Made by a program: the position numbers and the translations under genes. From contig CAJNDS010000224.1 in the NCBI GenBank assembly GCA_905221605.1, positions 701,585 to 765,584 of the forward strand: a stretch of DNA of 64,000 nt, given 5' to 3'. The notes under the pieces were generated by a model that was not told where the DNA came from, ran no database searches, and was given only the letters and a program-made list of their open reading frames with translations. How positions within the stretch are numbered: position 1 is the stretch's first letter; each line of letters begins with the position of its first letter. Below, one piece after another: positions 63,440-64,000 of the stretch. The stretch is from Symbiodinium natans (taxonomy: Eukaryota; Sar; Dinophyceae; Suessiales; Symbiodiniaceae).

Positions 63440-64000
63440 CTGAGTTGCGACACTCACGTGTGGCACTTGTGTTTCATGATGTTTTCCATTGCAGCTGCAA
63501 GATTGTTTCGGAATGTCCGGTCGCTCTTTGCTCGCCGAATTCCAGAAGTGGTCGACCTGAACAAAGCGCTTCAAAGCTCTCCCTCCCTTTGTAACTCGCC
63601 CTTATGCTGCTTGTTGGATCAAATGTCGCAGCAACAATGTAAAGCCTTCGTGCTCCAGAACGTCACGCACAGTGGGGCAAAGTGAATGTAAGGGCGGAAT
63701 GGCCCCCAGGTTCGAAGTTCTACGGAAAGTGGACGATGCTCAGTCGCTCTTTTTACTTCTAACTGTAGAGCAGTGGTTGCTAACGGTGCTAGCACATTTA
63801 GCATATTCACTGACGAAAATCCAGCTGCGGACCTCCGTCATTGACTCCGCAGAAGGCAAGACGCAAAGCCAGACGCATCTTCAAGCATGCTTTGGGACTT
63901 CTGTACTTTCCTCTTCAACAGCTCTAAGGGTTCTCCGAGTGGATTTCGAATACTCGCATGAAGCAAGACATAACCCCCCAAACCTCGAACCTGTGGCCTC
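63440..64000. other. Downstream of channel S6; continuation unresolved
   Basis: A candidate acceptor TTGCAG (63489-63494) opens a frame reading LFRNVRSLFARRIPEVVDL, which could be the next channel exon. It lacks a family-specific motif, so I leave it open. Confidence 0.3.

Noticed and set aside
1-64000. tRNA, rRNA or CRISPR features
   Set aside because: I found no tRNA-like T-arm with a matching acceptor stem, no rRNA sequence and no spaced repeat array; the tandem arrays here lack unique spacers.

Overview
The window looks like nuclear DNA of a dinoflagellate, most likely a Symbiodiniaceae-type alga. Recognisable genes are cut into many short exons. Introns that can be placed by protein continuity use GT, GC and GA donors with AG|G acceptors. 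The genes that can be recognised all lie on the + strand. Long stretches hold microsatellites, minisatellites and poly-G/C tracts, with a few TTTAGGG telomere-like remnants. The assignment is an inference from these traits; no rRNA or spliced-leader gene is present to prove it.

The centre (14452-26218) is a complete Ty1/copia-type LTR retrotransposon of 11.8 kb. It has 143-bp LTRs that read as identical, a 5-bp target duplication (CGTCT), a purine tract, and gag, protease, integrase, reverse transcriptase and RNase H regions. Gag carries two CCCH zinc fingers and is interrupted by one in-frame TAG; pol lies in the -1 frame. Downstream of pol is a further long ORF of about 1,259 codons. It contains an SGNH-hydrolase-like region, a region resembling RNA 2'-phosphotransferase (Tpt1/KptA), and a four-cysteine zinc ribbon. 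Nine copies of a 22-nt hairpin motif are scattered through all the coding regions of the element. Their outer stem bases covary, eight of the nine loops are GNRA, and they are read in two different codon phases. I saw no such copies elsewhere in the window.

Host genes, left to right: a WD40-repeat gene in small exons (about 8.66-12.0 kb); a probable SLC44 choline-transporter-like gene spread over about 30.7-36.9 kb; an intronless RING-H2 gene (37723-38673); a weak TLC-domain candidate (about 42.05-43.05 kb); an AAA+ ATPase of the ClpB/torsin type (about 50.9-55.5 kb), whose Walker A motif is split by a GC-AG intron; and a voltage-gated cation channel (about 62.37-63.43 kb, probably starting further upstream). 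Exon edges are approximate except where stated.

The rest is repeat-rich DNA without recognised genes: a 14-bp G+C-rich array (5851-6112), an AGTTTGA/TTCGA-rich tract (12.97-13.95 kb), a higher-order repeat between two CATA microsatellites (26.75-27.83 kb), and a degenerate 58-60-bp minisatellite carrying splice-site-like words (33.6-34.1 kb). Several unassigned open fragments may be exons of unrecognised genes.
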